From the NCBI GenBank assembly GCA_021844275.1, contig JAKBTR010000082.1, positions 52,957 to 116,956 of the forward strand: a stretch of 64,000 nucleotides of DNA, given 5' to 3'. Made by a program: the position numbers and the translations under genes. A model generated the notes under the pieces. The model had not been told where the DNA came from, made no database searches, and was given only the letters and a program-made list of their open reading frames with translations. The stretch comes from Nitrospirota bacterium. Its GTDB lineage: Bacteria; Nitrospirota_A; Leptospirillia; Leptospirillales; Leptospirillaceae. Within the stretch, counting starts at the first letter, position 1. Every line of letters starts with the position of its first letter. This document shows, piece after piece, positions 17,124 to 26,081 of this stretch.

Positions 17124-17975
17124 ATGTCGCTCATCAATTCGATCGGCTCTTCATTTCTTCTCTATAATACTGTTGTAGCACTCTATCTTGTCGCTGGAAT
17201 CCTGTACTTTCTCTTCCTGATCTCCCACAAGAAGGAAATGGGACAAATGGCTTCGACCGTGACGTTTTCCGGCTGGGTAGTCAATACGGCCGCTCTTGTC
17301 GGAAGAGGGATCGCCGACCACCACGCACCCTGGTCGAATCTGTATGAAACTCTTTTCCTTTTTTCCTGGGCATCGATTCTTGGCTACATGATCATGGAGA
17401 TGAAATACAAGGTTCGCGTGGCGGGAGCATTTGTTCTGACACTCGTGTTGTTTGCCGTTGGTGCGGCAAAGCTTCTTCCATACCGTTACCAGATGGTGGA
17501 GCCTTTGAATCCGGCGCTCAATTCGTATTGGCTGAAAATTCACGTTTTCACAATGTTCATGTCTTATGCCGCTTTTGGAATATCCGCCTCCCTTGCACTG
17601 ATCTACCTTTTGAAAAAGCGGTCGGAATCACGGGGAACAACAGGGTGGATCCTGAAAGAGTTCCCCAATACGGAAGCCCTGGATGACATGACTTACAAGG
17701 CTGTCATGGTCGGGTTCCCACTCCTAACCCTGGGTGTCATTTTCGGTGCGATGTGGGCGTATGAGGCTTGGGGAGGATATTGGTCCTGGGATCCCAAGGA
17801 AACATGGTCTCTCATTACCTGGTTTGTCTATGCCGCCTATCTTCATGCGCGGATGACGAGAGGTCTGAGAGGCGCTCCCAGTGCCTGGTTCTCCATCGGC
17901 GGTTTCGTTTCAGTCGTTTTTCTTTATTGGGGCGTAAGTTTTATTATTCCTGGACTGCATGCTTACGCGGCATAG
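17124..17975 (+). CDS. ccsA: Cytochrome c biogenesis protein ResC/CcsA
   Basis: A 283-residue polytopic protein of the CcmC/CcsA/ResC family. The tryptophan-rich haem-binding WWD-type motif is WGGYWSWDPKETWSL, and the histidines in DHHAPWSNLYETL and LKIHVFTMFMSYAAF are family haem ligands. With ResB it forms the haem transport and ligation complex. ATG 17124 follows AAAGGGG; a GTG at 17109 is an in-frame alternative. A thioredoxin-like gene starts 9 bases after the stop. Confidence 0.94.
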   Translation: MSLINSIGSSFLLYNTVVALYLVAGILYFLFLISHKKEMGQMASTVTFSGWVVNTAALVGRGIADHHAPWSNLYETLFLFSWASILGYMIMEMKYKVRVAGAFVLTLVLFAVGAAKLLPYRYQMVEPLNPALNSYWLKIHVFTMFMSYAAFGISASLALIYLLKKRSESRGTTGWILKEFPNTEALDDMTYKAVMVGFPLLTLGVIFGAMWAYEAWGGYWSWDPKETWSLITWFVYAAYLHARMTRGLRGAPSAWFSIGGFVSVVFLYWGVSFIIPGLHAYAA

Positions 17976-17984
17976 GGGAGACTG

Positions 17985-18584
17985 ATGACCGGTATTCGCA
18001 AGTTTTGGCCTTATCTGGCCGGAGGGGCGGTTTTTCTGGGGATTCTTGCCTACCTCGTAGTGACGTACCGTTTTGCTCCGGTAAAAGTTGGAATGGTTGC
18101 ACCAGATTTTTCCTTGAAAACAGTGGACGGGACCCCCATCCATCTCTCCGATTACCGGGGAAAAGTCGTCATGCTCAATTTTTGGGCAACCTGGTGCAAA
18201 CCCTGCAAGCAGGAAATGCCTTCCATGGAAATCATGTATGAGGGGATGAGGCAGAAGGTCGGAGATAAATTTGCCCTGATTGCTGTCAATGAAAACAACA
18301 TGTTCTATTCGGGAAAAGTTGCGCCGTTTTTGAAGTCCCACAACATCCATTTTCTGATCCCGCTGGATCCGTTCAGCAAGCTCGATCACCTCTACAAGAT
18401 TACCGGTGTTCCGGAAACGTTTATTCTTGATCAGAACGGTGTTGTCGCACAGCATGTCATAGGTCCGAGAAACTGGATTGTCCGGCAAAACCTGGAGGAG
18501 GTTCTCGCCCTTCTCGCCAAGGGTCCGCAGACGCCAAAGGCCTATCAGGCAATCAAGGCCAAGGAAGCCAGCTCCGGATATTGA
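17985..18584 (+). CDS. Membrane-anchored thioredoxin-like protein, ResA/TlpA type
   Basis: A 199-residue protein with one N-terminal membrane anchor (residues 8-28) and a TlpA/ResA domain. The active site is WCKPC (C71, C74), in NFWATWCKPCKQEMPSME. A cis-proline lies in GVPETFIL. ResA-type proteins keep the CxxCH cysteines of apocytochrome c reduced outside the membrane, using electrons from CcdA. Its place directly behind ccsA supports that. The last 30 residues (lysine/alanine-rich) are outside the usual domain. Confidence 0.9.
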   Translation: MTGIRKFWPYLAGGAVFLGILAYLVVTYRFAPVKVGMVAPDFSLKTVDGTPIHLSDYRGKVVMLNFWATWCKPCKQEMPSMEIMYEGMRQKVGDKFALIAVNENNMFYSGKVAPFLKSHNIHFLIPLDPFSKLDHLYKITGVPETFILDQNGVVAQHVIGPRNWIVRQNLEEVLALLAKGPQTPKAYQAIKAKEASSGY

Positions 18585-18590
18585 GAGGTC

Positions 18591-19103
18591 ATGAAAAGGA
18601 TTCTTTTTGTTCTGACTTTCCTCGTAGGATTTCTCCTCCCGTTTTTCTCGAGCGTTCAGGCAGGACGGGCGATTGCAGCGAGTGCCACCGATTTTCGTCT
18701 GCACGATGTGACCGGACGTGTGATTGGATTGGAGGATTTCAGGGGAAAGTGGGTCCTGTTGAATTTTTGGGCGACCTGGTGCGGTCCTTGCCTGAAGGAA
18801 ATTCCTTCTCTGGAAAGACTCGGCAAACAGGTCCAGGCGCGTCTGGTGATTCTTGGTATTTCAGAAAGCCTGGATGGAAAAAAGAAATTGTTGAAATTTG
18901 TCCAGGATCATCAGATGACTTATCCGGTTCTCATAGACGGACTGGGGCGTGTGGCAGATGCTTACAGGGTGCACGGTTTGCCGGATTCGGTGCTGATCGA
19001 TCCTCAGGGAAAGGTGACCTGGACTGTCGAAGGTGCTGTCAACTGGACAGATCCGTCATTTCAGCAAAAATTTCTCTCCGGACCATTGAAAGGACATTCG
19101 TGA
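18591..19103 (+). CDS. Exported thioredoxin-like protein, second TlpA/ResA type
   Basis: A 170-residue protein with a cleavable-looking signal peptide (KRILFVLTFLVGFLLPFFSSVQA) and the active site WCGPC (C64, C67). The cis-proline is in GLPDSVLID. It lies 6 bases after the first ResA-like gene and before ccdA, so two thioredoxin-like proteins share one operon. Unlike its neighbour it lacks an obvious retained anchor and has the CGPC rather than CKPC sequence, which suggests a different redox potential or target. Which of the two serves cytochrome c is open. Confidence 0.88.
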   Translation: MKRILFVLTFLVGFLLPFFSSVQAGRAIAASATDFRLHDVTGRVIGLEDFRGKWVLLNFWATWCGPCLKEIPSLERLGKQVQARLVILGISESLDGKKKLLKFVQDHQMTYPVLIDGLGRVADAYRVHGLPDSVLIDPQGKVTWTVEGAVNWTDPSFQQKFLSGPLKGHS

Positions 19104-19129
19104 AAATTTTTTCCTCAAGAATTTTCACG
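19099..19129 (+). repeat. 10-bp inverted repeat between the thioredoxin-like gene and ccdA
   Basis: CGTGAAAATT (19099-19108) and AATTTTCACG (19120-19129) are exact reverse complements with an 11-base loop. It overlaps the stop codon of the upstream gene and lies 11 bases before the ccdA ATG. There is no U-tract; it may be an mRNA processing or stability hairpin. Confidence 0.5.
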
Positions 19130-19140
19130 CTCAAATAAAT

Positions 19141-19890
19141 ATGGATCATTCCTCTGTCACGTTACCCTTATCCTTTCTGGCAGGGCTTGTCTCTTTTGTT
19201 TCGCCTTGTGTTCTCCCGATTGTTCCATCCTATATCTCGTTTGTAACGGGGTTGTCCTTCGATGACCTGACGGGAAAGAACTCCGAAATGACCCGGCAGG
19301 AAGTAACGCGAACGACAGTATGGCATTCCCTGATTTTCGTAGCGGGGTTTTCGGCTCTGTTTATCGGATTTGGGGCCTCTGCGTCTTTTGTTGGACAGAT
19401 TTTGCTTACCTATCAGGAAGTGATCCGGAAGGTGGGGGGGATCCTGATTGTCTTCTTCGGTCTGTTCATCGCCGGTTGGATACGCATCCCATTTTTGAAC
19501 CAGGAATTCAAACTTCCAGTGGGGAAACGGAAATCGACCGTCATAGGGACGTTTCTCATCGGTGTCGGATTTGCTGCCGGATGGACTCCTTGCGTTGGCC
19601 CTATTCTTGGCAGCATCCTTTTTTTCGCCGGGACACAAGGAGAAGTCATCCGGGGAATCGAGCTGTTGACCGCCTATTCGATGGGTCTAGCAGTGCCTTT
19701 TCTCCTTTCCGCAATCCTGTTTAATTCGTTTCTTGGAAGCTTCCGACAGATTTCCCGATGGATTCCCCTTATTACAAAATCCTCCGGTGTTTTTTTGATT
19801 GTTATGGGTGTACTGATTTTTACGAATGCGTTTTCCATTCTTTCTGCTTTTTTGACCCAGCATCACATCGGATGGACTTCCACCTTGTAG
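19141..19890 (+). CDS. ccdA: Thiol-disulfide electron carrier CcdA
   Basis: A 249-residue membrane protein of the CcdA/DsbD-core family with six membrane segments. The two active cysteines are in FVSPCVLPIVPSY (C23) and GWTPCVGPILGSIL (C151). CcdA passes electrons from cytoplasmic thioredoxin to outside thioredoxin-like proteins, here the two TlpA-type proteins just upstream. The cytoplasmic loop between segments 1 and 2 is about 20 residues longer than in the smallest members. It completes a system II set: resB, ccsA, two redoxins, ccdA. Confidence 0.94.
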   Translation: MDHSSVTLPLSFLAGLVSFVSPCVLPIVPSYISFVTGLSFDDLTGKNSEMTRQEVTRTTVWHSLIFVAGFSALFIGFGASASFVGQILLTYQEVIRKVGGILIVFFGLFIAGWIRIPFLNQEFKLPVGKRKSTVIGTFLIGVGFAAGWTPCVGPILGSILFFAGTQGEVIRGIELLTAYSMGLAVPFLLSAILFNSFLGSFRQISRWIPLITKSSGVFLIVMGVLIFTNAFSILSAFLTQHHIGWTSTL

Positions 19891-19925
19891 TTCCATGATT
19901 ACGCTGGATTTCCGGAAAGGTCGGA

Positions 19926-21179
19926 ATGTCGTCTGTCCCGCGCGTCTGCAATCAAGAAACGGAAAGAGTCGATGCGATTATTGTCGGGTTGGGTCCCGCG
20001 GGAGCGACAGCCCTGCGACTCTTGGGTGAGGCCGGACTTCGCGTTGTGGGTCTGGACCGGGCCAATTTTCCCCGTACGAAGGCATGCGGGGGAGGCTTGT
20101 CATCGCGTGCCACATCATTCTTGCCGAAGGGGTGGGACAGGATTCCTCACACGGTATCAACAGGTGTTCATCTTGTTTATGATATCCAGCCTCCGGTCCT
20201 TTTCGATATGGGAATCCCGATCGCTTATCAGTTCGATCGAAGGGACCTGGATGCTTTTCTCGTAGAAAGCGCCAAGTCGACGGGAGGGGAAATCCTGCTG
20301 GGAACGAACGTCCGTTTACTGGAATGGAAAGAGGGAAAATTCCGTCTGACATGTGATCCACAACGATCCTACGAGTCCCGGTTTCTGATTGCCGCCGATG
20401 GCGTGACCAGCTCTGTGCTCCGGTTTCTTGTCAACACGGAATCGGATGGTCTCAAGGAGATTGCGCGAGAAAGAAAAAGGCCACTTTGGATGTATCCGGC
20501 CTCCGAAATGGAAATTCAAAGCCAGACTCCCCCCCGGACATCGGATGTCCTGATCGATCTTTCTGCCGTTCCTGGCGGATATGCCTGGTCATTTGCCAAG
20601 AGAGACGGAAAAAAAAATATAGGCGTTGTCGGGTTCTTGAAACCCCTTAAACGTCCTCTGGAAACATTGCGTTCTTTCCTTGATACATTTCCGGAAAAGG
20701 ACGGGAACCGGTATGAACCGGCTTTCGGTCCAGCAACATGGTTGATACCAAATTATTCGCGCTTCAAGGGACATGGGAAAATCCCCGGACTTTTTTTGAT
20801 CGGCGATGCCGGAGCCATGGTTGATCCCTTTCTTGGAGAAGGAATCTATTACGCCATGTTGAGTGCCTCTCGCGCTGTTTCGGAAATTCTTCAGCACACC
20901 CAGTCCCCGGAAGAGGCAAGTCAGTCTTATTCCCGATGGGTTTATCGTTCGATTTTCCGGGAATTTTCTTATGCGCAAAAGCTCGCCTCGGTCATATACC
21001 GTTTCCCCGGGGTTTATTTTCGGCTGGTGCAAAAATACCCCCAGGTTCTGTCCATTTATGCATCTGTCATGACGGGAAAAAGGGATTATCGGTCTTTTTC
21101 GCGGGTCATAGGGAAGAATCTTCTCAAGCTGCCATTTCGTGGAGTATTTAAGAAACTTCGTCCCGACAAGCTGATATGA
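19926..21179 (+). CDS. Geranylgeranyl reductase family flavoprotein
   Basis: A 417-residue FAD protein of the p-hydroxybenzoate-hydroxylase fold. The dinucleotide motif is VDAIIVGLGPAGATALRLL (residues 15-33), followed by DRANFPRTKACGGGLS, an insertion typical of geranylgeranyl-reductase-family proteins, and the GLFLIGDAGAMVDPFLGEGIYYAM FAD motif. Family members saturate isoprenoid chains or hydroxylate lipids and quinones. The gene sits 35 bases after ccdA, and quinone genes lie 10 kb away. Substrate unknown; an isoprenoid or menaquinone-type tail is the likeliest guess. Confidence 0.85.
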   Translation: MSSVPRVCNQETERVDAIIVGLGPAGATALRLLGEAGLRVVGLDRANFPRTKACGGGLSSRATSFLPKGWDRIPHTVSTGVHLVYDIQPPVLFDMGIPIAYQFDRRDLDAFLVESAKSTGGEILLGTNVRLLEWKEGKFRLTCDPQRSYESRFLIAADGVTSSVLRFLVNTESDGLKEIARERKRPLWMYPASEMEIQSQTPPRTSDVLIDLSAVPGGYAWSFAKRDGKKNIGVVGFLKPLKRPLETLRSFLDTFPEKDGNRYEPAFGPATWLIPNYSRFKGHGKIPGLFLIGDAGAMVDPFLGEGIYYAMLSASRAVSEILQHTQSPEEASQSYSRWVYRSIFREFSYAQKLASVIYRFPGVYFRLVQKYPQVLSIYASVMTGKRDYRSFSRVIGKNLLKLPFRGVFKKLRPDKLI

Positions 21180-21186
21180 TGAGAAA

Positions 21187-22389
21187 ATGATGACCCCCAA
21201 TACGAAACGAAAAGTTTCCGGATTCCAATTTGATGGCTCATGGGTGTTTCTTGCATTGTTTTTGTTTTGGGCAGGGGCATTCGAACTCGGCCCCACCCAG
21301 TACCCCGGTCAGGGAATATTTTTCGATGGACTGATCGGCATCGTCATTATCCTGCTCTATTTTTTCAGCGTCCTTCTTCATGAAGGAGGACACAAGCTGG
21401 CGTCCCGTCTCTTGGGGCGTTTTTATGACGGACATCAGCTGACAATCTGGGGGGGAGTTCCCAGAGAAGCGGAAAGTTTTCTCCCAACACAGTCGAGTGA
21501 CATGATCCTGCGAATGGGAGGTCCGCTTTCCAATCTCCTGGCGGCGTTGCTTTTTCATGTCGTTTATAGTCGACTCTCCGGACATCCGGAAGGGGTTATC
21601 GGAGGCTTTGCGCCATTTCTCTTTTTCGGGATGCAGGCCAATTTTTTCCTTGTTCTCGTGAATCTGATTCCGGTTGTTCCGATGGACATGGGTGCCCTGA
21701 TTCTGCAGGAACGTGTCCGGAAAAGCATGGACGGATCTCCTCCTTCCTGGCCTTTCCAGGCGGGCCTGATCTTGTCTTGGGTAATCATTTTGTCTGGACT
21801 GATTCTGGCCTCCCGGGGACTCCTCCTGTCCGGGTTTGGTCTTTTGTTCTGGGGAATCCATCTTGCCCGAGCCACACTGGTATGGAAAGGAAGGATGGGG
21901 TTGGTTCTATACCTCCGCCAACTCAATCTTCGGGAATATGTCGAGGTCAAATCCTGTTCACTTGTTTCGGACCGGTCTGTCGGTCAGGCTTTCCGGGAGG
22001 ACTTTTTTCCGTCCGGAGAGAAAACCTTGCCCGTATGTGATTCAGACGGGGTGTACTTGGGTTTCGTCGAATGGAGAGAATTAAAAAAGGTTCCCGTCTT
22101 TTTATGGGAGGACCGGACAGTTGGATCTCTTGAACTTTCTGTATTTCCCGGAAAAATAATCGTTCTGGGAGAGGAGGACTGGAGGCAGGTCTATGATGCG
22201 ATCGGAAAGGATATCCGGCCGTTGTATGCCATCGAAGATCATAAGTTCTTGGGACTGCTTCATCCGGAGAAGATTCTGGAACAATTCCGGATGAAGACGG
22301 AAATGGGGGTTCCGCCTGAAGGTCCGTCCGACTTCAAAAGGAGAGAAGGTCCGGAGGATCCACTGCCCATCCCACATGAATCCCCCTGA
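21187..22389 (+). CDS. M50 site-2-protease-family membrane metalloprotease with CBS-like C-terminus
   Basis: A 400-residue protein. The zinc motif is HEGGH (H65, E66, H69) inside a membrane segment, and the third ligand is probably D166 in NLIPVVPMDMG. Five or six membrane segments make up the first 230 residues; 245-375 resemble a pair of CBS-type repeats (LVSDRSVGQAF, VCDSDGVYLGFV). Site-2 proteases cut within the membrane, often to activate transcription factors; CBS parts sense nucleotides. Its last 56 bases run antisense over the end of priA. The target is unknown. Confidence 0.83.
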   Translation: MMTPNTKRKVSGFQFDGSWVFLALFLFWAGAFELGPTQYPGQGIFFDGLIGIVIILLYFFSVLLHEGGHKLASRLLGRFYDGHQLTIWGGVPREAESFLPTQSSDMILRMGGPLSNLLAALLFHVVYSRLSGHPEGVIGGFAPFLFFGMQANFFLVLVNLIPVVPMDMGALILQERVRKSMDGSPPSWPFQAGLILSWVIILSGLILASRGLLLSGFGLLFWGIHLARATLVWKGRMGLVLYLRQLNLREYVEVKSCSLVSDRSVGQAFREDFFPSGEKTLPVCDSDGVYLGFVEWRELKKVPVFLWEDRTVGSLELSVFPGKIIVLGEEDWRQVYDAIGKDIRPLYAIEDHKFLGLLHPEKILEQFRMKTEMGVPPEGPSDFKRREGPEDPLPIPHESP

Positions 22390-24322
22390 TCAAGGATAAA
22401 TGTTTTTGAAAGGTATCGATGGTCGAGTGAATTTTTTCGATCGCCGAGCTTTTGATGAGGTATTGGTAACGGTAATACATCTTTGCTTTGTAAACGGGGG
22501 CTGGAACGGGTCCCATCAGGAGGACACCCTCCATACTGCCTCCCGGTTTTTGGAACGGATCAAGCGAGGCTATGGTTTCGAGAAGTCTTTTTTCGTCGCG
22601 TGATGCAATTGTTAAAAGGGCAATCCGTCCGAAAGGTGGATATCCGAACGATTGTCTCTCTTTCAGAACATGCCGGATAAAACCATCCTGGTCATAATTC
22701 TTCAAATACTGATAGAGTGGTAACCCTTGGGACGCGGTGACAAGGTAAACGCGCCCTCCTTCCTTATGTCGACCGACTCTCCCGGCCAGTTGCAAAACCA
22801 GCTGAAAGACCCGTTCTTCACTGCGATAATCGGGCAGGGACATGGCCTGATCTGTCTCAAGAACAATCCCTAATGTGACATTCCGGAAGTCATGACCCTT
22901 TGCAATCATTTGTGTGCCAACCAGGATATTTCCGTCGGTTTCGGAAAAAGGTGTCGAGGATTTCTGACTGCCGGTCCGGCTGTCCTGATCCAGACGGATG
23001 ACACGGGCCTGCGGGAAAAGTAATGCGAGTGATTCTTCCGCCTTTTGGGTTGCCAGACCTTCTTCCGACAACAAGTTACCGCCACATTCGGTGCAATGGT
23101 CAGGGGGGACAAAGCGAGATGCGCAAAGATGACATACGAGTTGCCGGAAAGGTTTTTTGTGGAGAACAAGACGTACAGAACATTTCTTGCAGGTGGGGGA
23201 ACTTTTGCAGGACAGACAGCGAAGAATCGGAGCGTATCCCCGTCTGTTCAACAATATCAGCGTTTGTTCTTCCCTCTTCAATGTTTCGCTAATTTCCGCG
23301 AGAAGGGGAGGAGGCAATATTTTGTCCTGGCGGGCGGGAGGGGTCAGTGCGATCGTTGGAAGAGGTCGGCCGTGGATCCGTCGAGGAAGATTCAGGAGAT
23401 TGTAACGGCCGGAGTCCGCGTAATAAATGGATTCGGCCAAAGGGGTCGCTGAACCGAGGACAACAGGAATTTGCCGGAGTTGCGCATATTTCAGGGCAAG
23501 ATTTCGGACGTTGAAAGAAAGTCCTTCCCATGCCTGGTAAGCGGAGTCATGTTCTTCATCCACGATGATCAGCCCCAACTTTTCCAGAGGGGAAAAGAAG
23601 GCAGAACGTGGACCGATAACCAAGGGGACCTCCCCTTTCAGGATGGATATCCAGGAAGAAAGTCTCTTTAAGGGAGAAATCTGGCTGTGAAGGACTGACA
23701 GCTGGGGGACAAGACCGGAGAATGCTTCTTCAAGCTGGGGAACGAGGCCAATTTCCGGTGTCAGGAGAAGAGCCTGTTGGCCCCGGGAAAGAGTCCTCTG
23801 GACCATTTCCTGATAAAGGCGTGTTTTCCCGGAACCAGTAACCCCGCGAAGGACGGTAACGGAAAACAAATTCGCATGTCGGGTTTCCCACTCCAGGAAG
23901 ACCGATTTTTGATCATCGGTCATCGGGGGAAGATCTGTGTGCTCTCGTTTATCCGAAGAGGGGGGAGTGCGTCTCCGGCGTTTTTCGGAAAAGGGCAGGG
24001 CTTTGGAGAAGTGCTGGGGGAGAGTATTTCGGAGAAGAAGTCCGAGAGGTAAGCGATAAAACCAGGAAGAAAACTGGTAGATGGAATGAAGGCAGACAGG
24101 AAGAACAGGGTCCGTATCCAGAATCTCGAGGACCGGTTTAAGGGTAAAATTTTTCTTCGATGGGGAAGGAAGACCGTCCCAGACAAGACCAACAAGTTCT
24201 CTTTTTCCCAGGGGAATCCGGACGCGCGTTCCCGGGAGGGGATCGGGTTCTTTCTCCGGCCAGGCGTATGTCAGAAAAGGGTCCCGAAGAGCTGTCAATG
24301 GAACGATGGTGACGGACTTCAT
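22334..24322 (-). CDS. priA: Primosomal protein N' (replication restart helicase)
   Basis: A 662-residue PriA, somewhat short of E. coli (732). Order: N-terminal DNA-binding domain, Walker A GVTGSGKT (160-167), DEEHD box, SATPLAES, the zinc region with CLSCKSSPTCKKC and CHLC/CTEC pairs, then VGTQMIAKGHDF and QLAGRVGRHKEGG of the second helicase lobe. PriA reloads the replisome at stalled forks. The start overlaps the nrdR stop by four bases. The 3' end overlaps the convergent M50 gene by 56 bases. Confidence 0.95.
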   Translation of the reverse strand: MKSVTIVPLTALRDPFLTYAWPEKEPDPLPGTRVRIPLGKRELVGLVWDGLPSPSKKNFTLKPVLEILDTDPVLPVCLHSIYQFSSWFYRLPLGLLLRNTLPQHFSKALPFSEKRRRRTPPSSDKREHTDLPPMTDDQKSVFLEWETRHANLFSVTVLRGVTGSGKTRLYQEMVQRTLSRGQQALLLTPEIGLVPQLEEAFSGLVPQLSVLHSQISPLKRLSSWISILKGEVPLVIGPRSAFFSPLEKLGLIIVDEEHDSAYQAWEGLSFNVRNLALKYAQLRQIPVVLGSATPLAESIYYADSGRYNLLNLPRRIHGRPLPTIALTPPARQDKILPPPLLAEISETLKREEQTLILLNRRGYAPILRCLSCKSSPTCKKCSVRLVLHKKPFRQLVCHLCASRFVPPDHCTECGGNLLSEEGLATQKAEESLALLFPQARVIRLDQDSRTGSQKSSTPFSETDGNILVGTQMIAKGHDFRNVTLGIVLETDQAMSLPDYRSEERVFQLVLQLAGRVGRHKEGGRVYLVTASQGLPLYQYLKNYDQDGFIRHVLKERQSFGYPPFGRIALLTIASRDEKRLLETIASLDPFQKPGGSMEGVLLMGPVPAPVYKAKMYYRYQYLIKSSAIEKIHSTIDTFQKHLSLIRGIHVGWAVDPPDLLSF

Positions 24323-24786
24323 GGTTGAGGGGGATCGGACTCGATCAGTCGTTTCAACTCTTCGATGAATTGATGCGGGTCCTGAAAGTTTCGATAGACG
24401 GAAGCAAAACGAACATAAGCCACCCGGTCGAGTTTTTCGAGTGACTCCATGACTTTTTCTCCAATTTCACGACCATCGATCTCCGCATCTCCCCGCTCCA
24501 GAAAAGACCGTTCGATATTCAATGCGACCTCTTCGAGTTGACCTCGGGACACAGGCCTTTTCTGAGAAGCCAGAATCAATCCCCGAAGCAGCTTTTGTCG
24601 ATCAAACGGCTCGCGTCTCCCGTCTTTTTTCTTGACAGCTGGAAGCGTTTCCTGGACCCATTCGTAGGTGGTAAAACGACGTCCGCATTTTTCACAGTAC
24701 CGGCGTCTGCGAATTCCAAACCCGTCCCCGGTCAACCGGGAATCGGTCACTTTGGAGTCCGGTGTGCTGCAATAGGGACATTTCAA
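24319..24786 (-). CDS. nrdR: Transcriptional repressor NrdR
   Basis: A 155-residue NrdR, the usual length. The zinc finger MKCPYCSTPDSKVTDSR with CEKCGRRFTTYE and the ATP-cone that follows (VKKKDGRREPFDRQKLLRGL) are complete. NrdR represses ribonucleotide reductase genes in response to dATP/ATP. It is the third gene of the minus-strand run rpiB-glyA-nrdR-priA; glyA-nrdR neighbours are common. No nrd genes are in the window. Confidence 0.97.
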   Translation of the reverse strand: MKCPYCSTPDSKVTDSRLTGDGFGIRRRRYCEKCGRRFTTYEWVQETLPAVKKKDGRREPFDRQKLLRGLILASQKRPVSRGQLEEVALNIERSFLERGDAEIDGREIGEKVMESLEKLDRVAYVRFASVYRNFQDPHQFIEELKRLIESDPPQP

Positions 24787-24811
24787 GATGCCGTCCTTCC
24801 CGTGTCGGGAA

Positions 24812-26055
24812 TCAGACCAGATCCGTGTAGATAGGATGTTTTTTTAAGAGGGCTGTCACGGCTTCCTGTGTTTCTTTCATCACGGAATCCTTGCCTTGAC
24901 CCGACAGGACGCGGTGGATGATTTCTCCGACCTCTCGGATTTCATCAGATGTGAAGCCTCTGGTCGTGATCGCAGGGGTTCCCAGTCGAATACCGCTGGT
25001 GACGGTCGGAGGTTTGTCATCGAACGGAACGGCGTTTTTATTGCAGTAGATTCCCGCATCCGAAAGACGTTTTTCTGCGTCCTTCCCTGTCAGTCCTTTC
25101 GACCGAAGGTCGATCAGCATCAGGTGGTTGTCCGTACCGCCTGTGAGAATATCATAACCGTGTGCGGCGAGTGTTTCCGAAAGCGTGCGGGCGTTTTCCA
25201 GAACACGGGCGATGTAGTTCTTGAAGGAAGGCATCGAAGCTTCCCTCAGCATGACGGCTTTGCCTGCAACGACATGCATCAGAGGCCCCCCCTGCATCAT
25301 TGGGAAAACGCCCTTGTCCAGGGGTTTGGCCCACTGCTCCTTGCAGAAGGCCATTCCCCCCCGCGGTCCACGAAGGGTTTTGTGTGTGGAGGTGGTGACG
25401 AAGTCGGCGTAGGGAAATGGAGACGGATGCATGCCGGCTGCACAAGTCCGGCAAAGTGGGCCATGTCAACGAGCAGGTGGGCGCCGGTTTCATCGGCGAC
25501 TTTCCGGAAAAAAGAGAAATCGATGGTTCTGGGATAAGCACTGGCTCCGGCGATGATGAGCCGGGGTTTGTGCTGCCGAGCCAAGCTTTCGACCTGATCG
25601 TAGTCGATCAGACCGGTATCCTTTCGTACTCCATAAAAAACAGCCTTGTAGTAATGGCCGGAAAAAGACACAGGACTTCCGTGAGTCAGATGTCCACCGT
25701 GCGCGAGATTCATTCCGAGGATGGTATCGCCCGGGTTTATCGAAGCAAGGTAGACCGCCATGTTTGCCTGCGATCCGGAATGGGGCTGAACGTTTGCGTG
25801 TTCCGCGCCGAAGAGAGATTTGGCGCGTTCGATGGCGAGTGTTTCCACCTCGTCGACCGCTTCGCATCCGGCGTAATAACGTCGGCCCGGGTACCCCTCG
25901 GCATATTTGTTTGTCATAACGGAACCGACGGCTTCGAGAATGGATCGACTCACATAATTTTCCGAGGCGATCAGAATGAGTTTTTCCTGTTCTCTCCGAA
26001 TCTCGTCTGAGATTGCTCCATAGACTTCGGGGTCCGATTGTATGAGCCAGGACAT
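24812..26055 (-). CDS. glyA: Serine hydroxymethyltransferase, interrupted by a one-base frameshift
   Basis: The protein is split over two frames: N-terminal part from 26055 ending its homology at GLV near 25442, C-terminal part from there to 24812. Joined, it is 414 residues, the normal length. N-part: [57 protein letters not shown]-part: [25 protein letters not shown] with the PLP lysine. Plus-strand bases 25430-25446 read GCCGGCTGCACAAG where one extra C (GCTGCCACAAG) restores GLVAAGMHP. Both halves show no other decay. GlyA supplies glycine and one-carbon units and is normally essential, so a sequencing error is the first suspicion. Confidence 0.9.
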
Positions 26056-26081
26056 TGACTTTGATCCTTTCGGAAAGACTG

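Noticed and set aside
16979..17167. 62-codon frame between resB and ccsA
   Set aside because: It starts in a gap without ribosome site, overlaps the ccsA start and has no recognisable product.
25152..25541. Alternative minus-strand frame across the glyA break
   Set aside because: It shows no serine hydroxymethyltransferase sequence; the two homologous parts lie in the other frames.
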